Translations under genes and position numbers: made by a program
Notes under the pieces: generated by a model
The model's input: the letters and a program-made list of their open reading frames with translations, nothing else
Database searches by the model: none
What the model was told of the DNA's origin: nothing
Source of the DNA: an uncultured Lachnospiraceae bacterium
GTDB lineage: Bacteria; Bacillota; Clostridia; Lachnospirales; Lachnospiraceae
DNA: 35,298 bases
Assembly (NCBI GenBank): GCA_949738465.1
Contig: CATJBQ010000235.1
Coordinates: 1 to 35,298, forward strand
Reading direction: 5' to 3'
Part shown: positions 32,745 to 35,298 of the stretch, one piece after another
How the letters are laid out: the number at the start of each line of letters is the position of its first letter
Numbering within the stretch: the stretch's first letter is position 1

Positions 32745-33902
32745 ATGGCAGCAAAGAGTAAGAAAAGAGATGCAAATTATATCTCGGCGAAGGAATCCAG
32801 GCGGATTTCCAGGGAAAACCGCAAGATTACCCGGGAGATTGAGAAGAAGCGTAACCGGAAGCATATTCCGGAGGAGGAATATATTACCACCATGAAGAAC
32901 CCTGCCAACTGCGTGGAGTTCGATCAGGTGCAGACCCACTTTTTTACGGATATCGGCGTTGTGAAGGCCGTGGACGGCGTCAGCTTTGAGGTTCCCCAGG
33001 GAAAAACCGTTGGAATCGTGGGAGAGTCCGGCTGCGGCAAGTCCGTGACCAGCCTTTCCCTGATGCAGTTGGTACAGCGTCCCTCCGGCCAGACGGTGGG
33101 GGGCGAGATCCGTTTCCAGTCGGAGGAGCATGCCTATAACGTGGTGAATGCTCCGGCTTCTGTGATGCAGAAGCTTCGGGGAAACCAGATGTCCATGATT
33201 TTCCAGGAGCCCATGACCTCCCTGAATCCGGTGCTGCGGATCGGAAAACAGTTGGATGAGGTCATTACCCTCCACAATCCGAAAATGTCCAAGGAGGACG
33301 TAAAGAAGCGCAGCCTGGAGATGCTGGAACTGGTGGGAATTGCCAATAAGGAAGGGGTTTACCGGATGTATCCCCATGAGTTGTCCGGCGGTATGCGCCA
33401 GCGTGTGATGATCGCCATGGCTCTGGCCTGTAACCCCAGGCTGATCATTGCGGACGAGCCCACCACGGCTCTGGACGTGACCATCCAGGCCCAGATTCTG
33501 GATCTTTTGCGGGATCTGAAGGATAAGATCAACAGCTCCATCATGCTGATTACCCATGACCTGGGCGTGGTGGCGGAGATGGCCGATTTTGTGGTGGTTA
33601 TGTATGCGGGCCGGGTGATTGAGAAGGGAACGGCAAGGGAGATTTTTAAGGATCCCCGCCATCCCTACACCATTGGCCTGATGAATTCCAAACCGGTGGT
33701 GGGAAAGACCATCGACCGGCTTTACAGTATCCCCGGCAGCGTGCCCAATCCGGTGGATATGCCAGATTACTGCTACTTTAAGGATCGCTGTGAGATGTGC
33801 GTGGCGGACTGCAAGGGCAAATACCCGCCGGAGTACTGGGTGAGCGATACCCATATGGTAAGCTGTTACCGCTGTAAGGAAGGAGGCACACGGAATGAGT
33901 AA
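32745..33902 (+). CDS. Peptide ABC transporter ATPase, DppD/OppD type
   Basis: The ATG at 32745 is favoured over the GTG at 32736, which directly abuts the previous stop; 385 residues. A basic extension of about 55 residues ([24 protein letters not shown]...) precedes the ATPase. Walker A is GESGCGKS, the ABC signature LSGGMRQR, Walker B LIIADEP, with the switch His in THDLGVV. The C-terminal oligopeptide domain is cysteine-rich ([14 protein letters not shown]...CYRC), more so than most relatives; in some DppD proteins cysteines here bind an iron-sulfur cluster. The gene overlaps the next ATPase by 8 bases. Confidence 0.93.
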   Translation: MAAKSKKRDANYISAKESRRISRENRKITREIEKKRNRKHIPEEEYITTMKNPANCVEFDQVQTHFFTDIGVVKAVDGVSFEVPQGKTVGIVGESGCGKSVTSLSLMQLVQRPSGQTVGGEIRFQSEEHAYNVVNAPASVMQKLRGNQMSMIFQEPMTSLNPVLRIGKQLDEVITLHNPKMSKEDVKKRSLEMLELVGIANKEGVYRMYPHELSGGMRQRVMIAMALACNPRLIIADEPTTALDVTIQAQILDLLRDLKDKINSSIMLITHDLGVVAEMADFVVVMYAGRVIEKGTAREIFKDPRHPYTIGLMNSKPVVGKTIDRLYSIPGSVPNPVDMPDYCYFKDRCEMCVADCKGKYPPEYWVSDTHMVSCYRCKEGGTRNE

Positions 33903-34905
33903 GAAGGAACAGGAAAAAATCGAGATCATTCACAAGGATGAGAACATTCTGGAAGTGTCTCATTTGAAAAAATATTTCCCCATCAAGGGTGGATTTTTCG
34001 GCGGCGTTACCGGAAGCGTCAAGGCGGTGGACGACGTATCCTTCCAGATCCGCAAGGGTACCACCATGGGGCTGGTGGGAGAGTCCGGCTGCGGCAAGTC
34101 CACCACCGGGCGTACCATTCTGCGCCTGATTGAGAAGACGGCGGGAACCGTCCTTTTCAACGGGGAGGACATCAACGCTTATGATAAGAAGCAGTTAAGG
34201 GCGCTCCGGACGAAAATGCAGATTATTTTCCAGGATCCTTATTCTTCCCTGTCGCCGCGTCTTCCCATCGGCGAGATCATCGGCGAGGCTGTGCGGGAGC
34301 ATGACCTGGTGCCCAAGGAAGAATTTAACGACTATGTGACGAAGGTAATGAAGGACTGCGGCCTGCAGGAGTACCACAAGGACCGTTATCCCCATGAGTT
34401 TTCCGGCGGACAGCGGCAGAGGATCTGTATCGCCAGGGCGCTGGCCTTAAATCCGGAGTTTATCGTGTGCGATGAGCCGGTATCGGCGCTGGATGTGTCG
34501 ATCCAGGCCCAGATTATCAATCTTTTGAAGGACCTGCAGGAGCAGCGGAAGCTGACTTACCTGTTTATCTCCCATGATCTGTCGGTGGTGGAGCATATTT
34601 CCGATACGGTGGGCGTGATGTATCTGGGCGGAATGGTGGAGACCGGCACTACGGAAGATATTTTTGCCAATCCGCTGCATCCTTACACCAAGGCTCTGTT
34701 TTCGGCGATTCCCATGCCGGATCCGGATATCAAGAAGGAGCGGGTGATCCTTGCGGGCGATATCCCGTCGCCGGCCAATCCGCCTGCGGGCTGCAAATTC
34801 CACACCAGATGCAGCCAGTGCATGGAGATTTGCAAGCAGCAGGCGCCCGAGGTCCGGGATATGGGCAACCACCATGTGGTGAGATGCCATTTGTACGATG
34901 AATAA
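33895..34905 (+). CDS. Peptide ABC transporter ATPase, DppF/OppF type
   Basis: The ATG at 33895 overlaps the previous gene by 8 bases and is preceded by AGGAGG; 336 residues. Walker A GESGCGKS, signature FSGGQRQR, Walker B FIVCDEPVSALD and switch SHDLSVV are intact. The C-terminal segment GCKFHTRCSQCMEICKQQAPEV is the standard oligopeptide-transporter tail. With the DppD-type subunit it forms the heterodimeric motor of the transporter. Confidence 0.94.
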   Translation: MSKKEQEKIEIIHKDENILEVSHLKKYFPIKGGFFGGVTGSVKAVDDVSFQIRKGTTMGLVGESGCGKSTTGRTILRLIEKTAGTVLFNGEDINAYDKKQLRALRTKMQIIFQDPYSSLSPRLPIGEIIGEAVREHDLVPKEEFNDYVTKVMKDCGLQEYHKDRYPHEFSGGQRQRICIARALALNPEFIVCDEPVSALDVSIQAQIINLLKDLQEQRKLTYLFISHDLSVVEHISDTVGVMYLGGMVETGTTEDIFANPLHPYTKALFSAIPMPDPDIKKERVILAGDIPSPANPPAGCKFHTRCSQCMEICKQQAPEVRDMGNHHVVRCHLYDE

Positions 34906-35298
34906 GCGGGAAGGCTTTCTGCGTCAGCTTACCAGGGAGCTTCCGGCCGGGGAACTGGTCCCGGCGCTGGAGACGCTGCTGGCGGAGGGCCTGGAGGTTT
35001 ATTGCCGCAAGCACGGCGGCGTCAGCCGGCTGCTGTCTTCGGCAGAGGAGCTGTCTGCGGCCGGGGAGTTGTCTTCGAATGAGGAGCTGTCTGCGGCCGG
35101 GGATGAAGCGCCCTTGGCGCTGTATGTGGCTGCCGCGGACGTGGAGTTTGCCAGAAAGCGCCTGGCGGAGGAAGGGCATGGGGGGCTTTTGTGCCCCTAC
35201 CAGCCTCCCAGGGAGCCGGAGGACGAGCTGGAGAAGGCCAGGAAGGCGTATCTGCGCCGGAGGAAGTCCATGTATATCCAGTGCGGTCTGATTCTGGC
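34898..35298 (+). CDS. Unrecognised protein, 3' end beyond window
   Basis: An ATG at 34898 overlaps the end of the OppF-type gene by 8 bases, and the frame stays open to the last base (133 residues seen). The start is MNKREGFLRQLTRELPAGELVPALETLLAEGLEVY. Residues about 48-70 hold a short internal repeat (AEELSAAGELSS / NEELSAAGDE). A charged helix, EDELEKARKAYLRRRKS, follows, and the last visible residues (MYIQCGLILA) could begin a membrane helix. No signal peptide or known domain is recognised. The coupling overlap suggests it belongs to the transporter operon. Confidence 0.6.
   Translation, partial: MNKREGFLRQLTRELPAGELVPALETLLAEGLEVYCRKHGGVSRLLSSAEELSAAGELSSNEELSAAGDEAPLALYVAAADVEFARKRLAEEGHGGLLCPYQPPREPEDELEKARKAYLRRRKSMYIQCGLIL

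Noticed and set aside
32148-33929. 593-codon open frame on the minus strand
   Set aside because: It lies antisense to the second peptide permease and the DppD-type ATPase, both well supported. Its product is His/Leu/Gly-rich with no recognisable domain and it has no ribosome binding site; it is a codon-bias shadow.

Overview
The window looks like chromosomal DNA of a Gram-positive gut-type clostridium, most likely Lachnospiraceae. The signs are strong purine-rich ribosome binding sites, frequent GTG/TTG starts, lipobox lipoproteins, MalF/MalG-type sugar ABC permeases without a dedicated ATPase, an Rrf2 regulator with IscR-like cysteines, and a zinc-ribbon membrane protein of the DUF6320 kind. 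Base composition is moderately GC-rich by eye. No rRNA, tRNA, insertion sequence, prophage or CRISPR array was found. No stretch without a gene exceeds about 300 bases.

Layout. (1) 1-5734: the 3' part of a very large secreted multi-repeat surface protein with a C-terminal membrane anchor, overlapping a beta-helix lipoprotein. (2) 5735-6971: a good sigma-A-type promoter running into a long hairpin, then a PD-(D/E)XK (Rpn/PDDEXK_2-like) nuclease gene with an alanine-rich coiled-coil tail. (3) 7208-20876: a tightly packed nine-gene operon. It encodes a GH106-like glycosidase, a 961-residue substrate-binding protein carrying two CBM-like modules, a permease pair, an NHL-repeat membrane protein, a Yip1-family membrane protein, a DUF5696-like secreted protein and a second permease pair, and ends at a strong bidirectional terminator. 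(4) 20943-21296: a convergent XRE-type regulator. (5) 21582-24961: an Rrf2 regulator followed by a three-gene set (condensation/acetyltransferase-like protein, zinc-ribbon membrane protein, alpha/beta hydrolase). (6) 24966-26635: an M3-family oligoendopeptidase split by a one-base frameshift. (7) 26673-27406: a strong promoter, a leader with several hairpins ending in a terminator-like stem, and a small membrane protein. (8) 27530-34905: a complete Opp/Dpp-type peptide ABC transporter (binding lipoprotein, two permeases, two ATPases). Its second permease carries an unusual extracytoplasmic insertion of about 250 residues. An unrecognised open frame starts at 34898 and leaves the window.

How the genes may work together. 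The 13.7-kb operon is the most interesting part. A carbohydrate-binding solute receptor, four permeases, a glycosidase and three little-studied envelope proteins (NHL, Yip1, DUF5696) are kept in one transcription unit, with overlaps or gaps of about 20 bases or less between genes. I infer a dedicated glycan capture, processing and import system whose ATPase is supplied in trans. The substrate cannot be read from the sequence.
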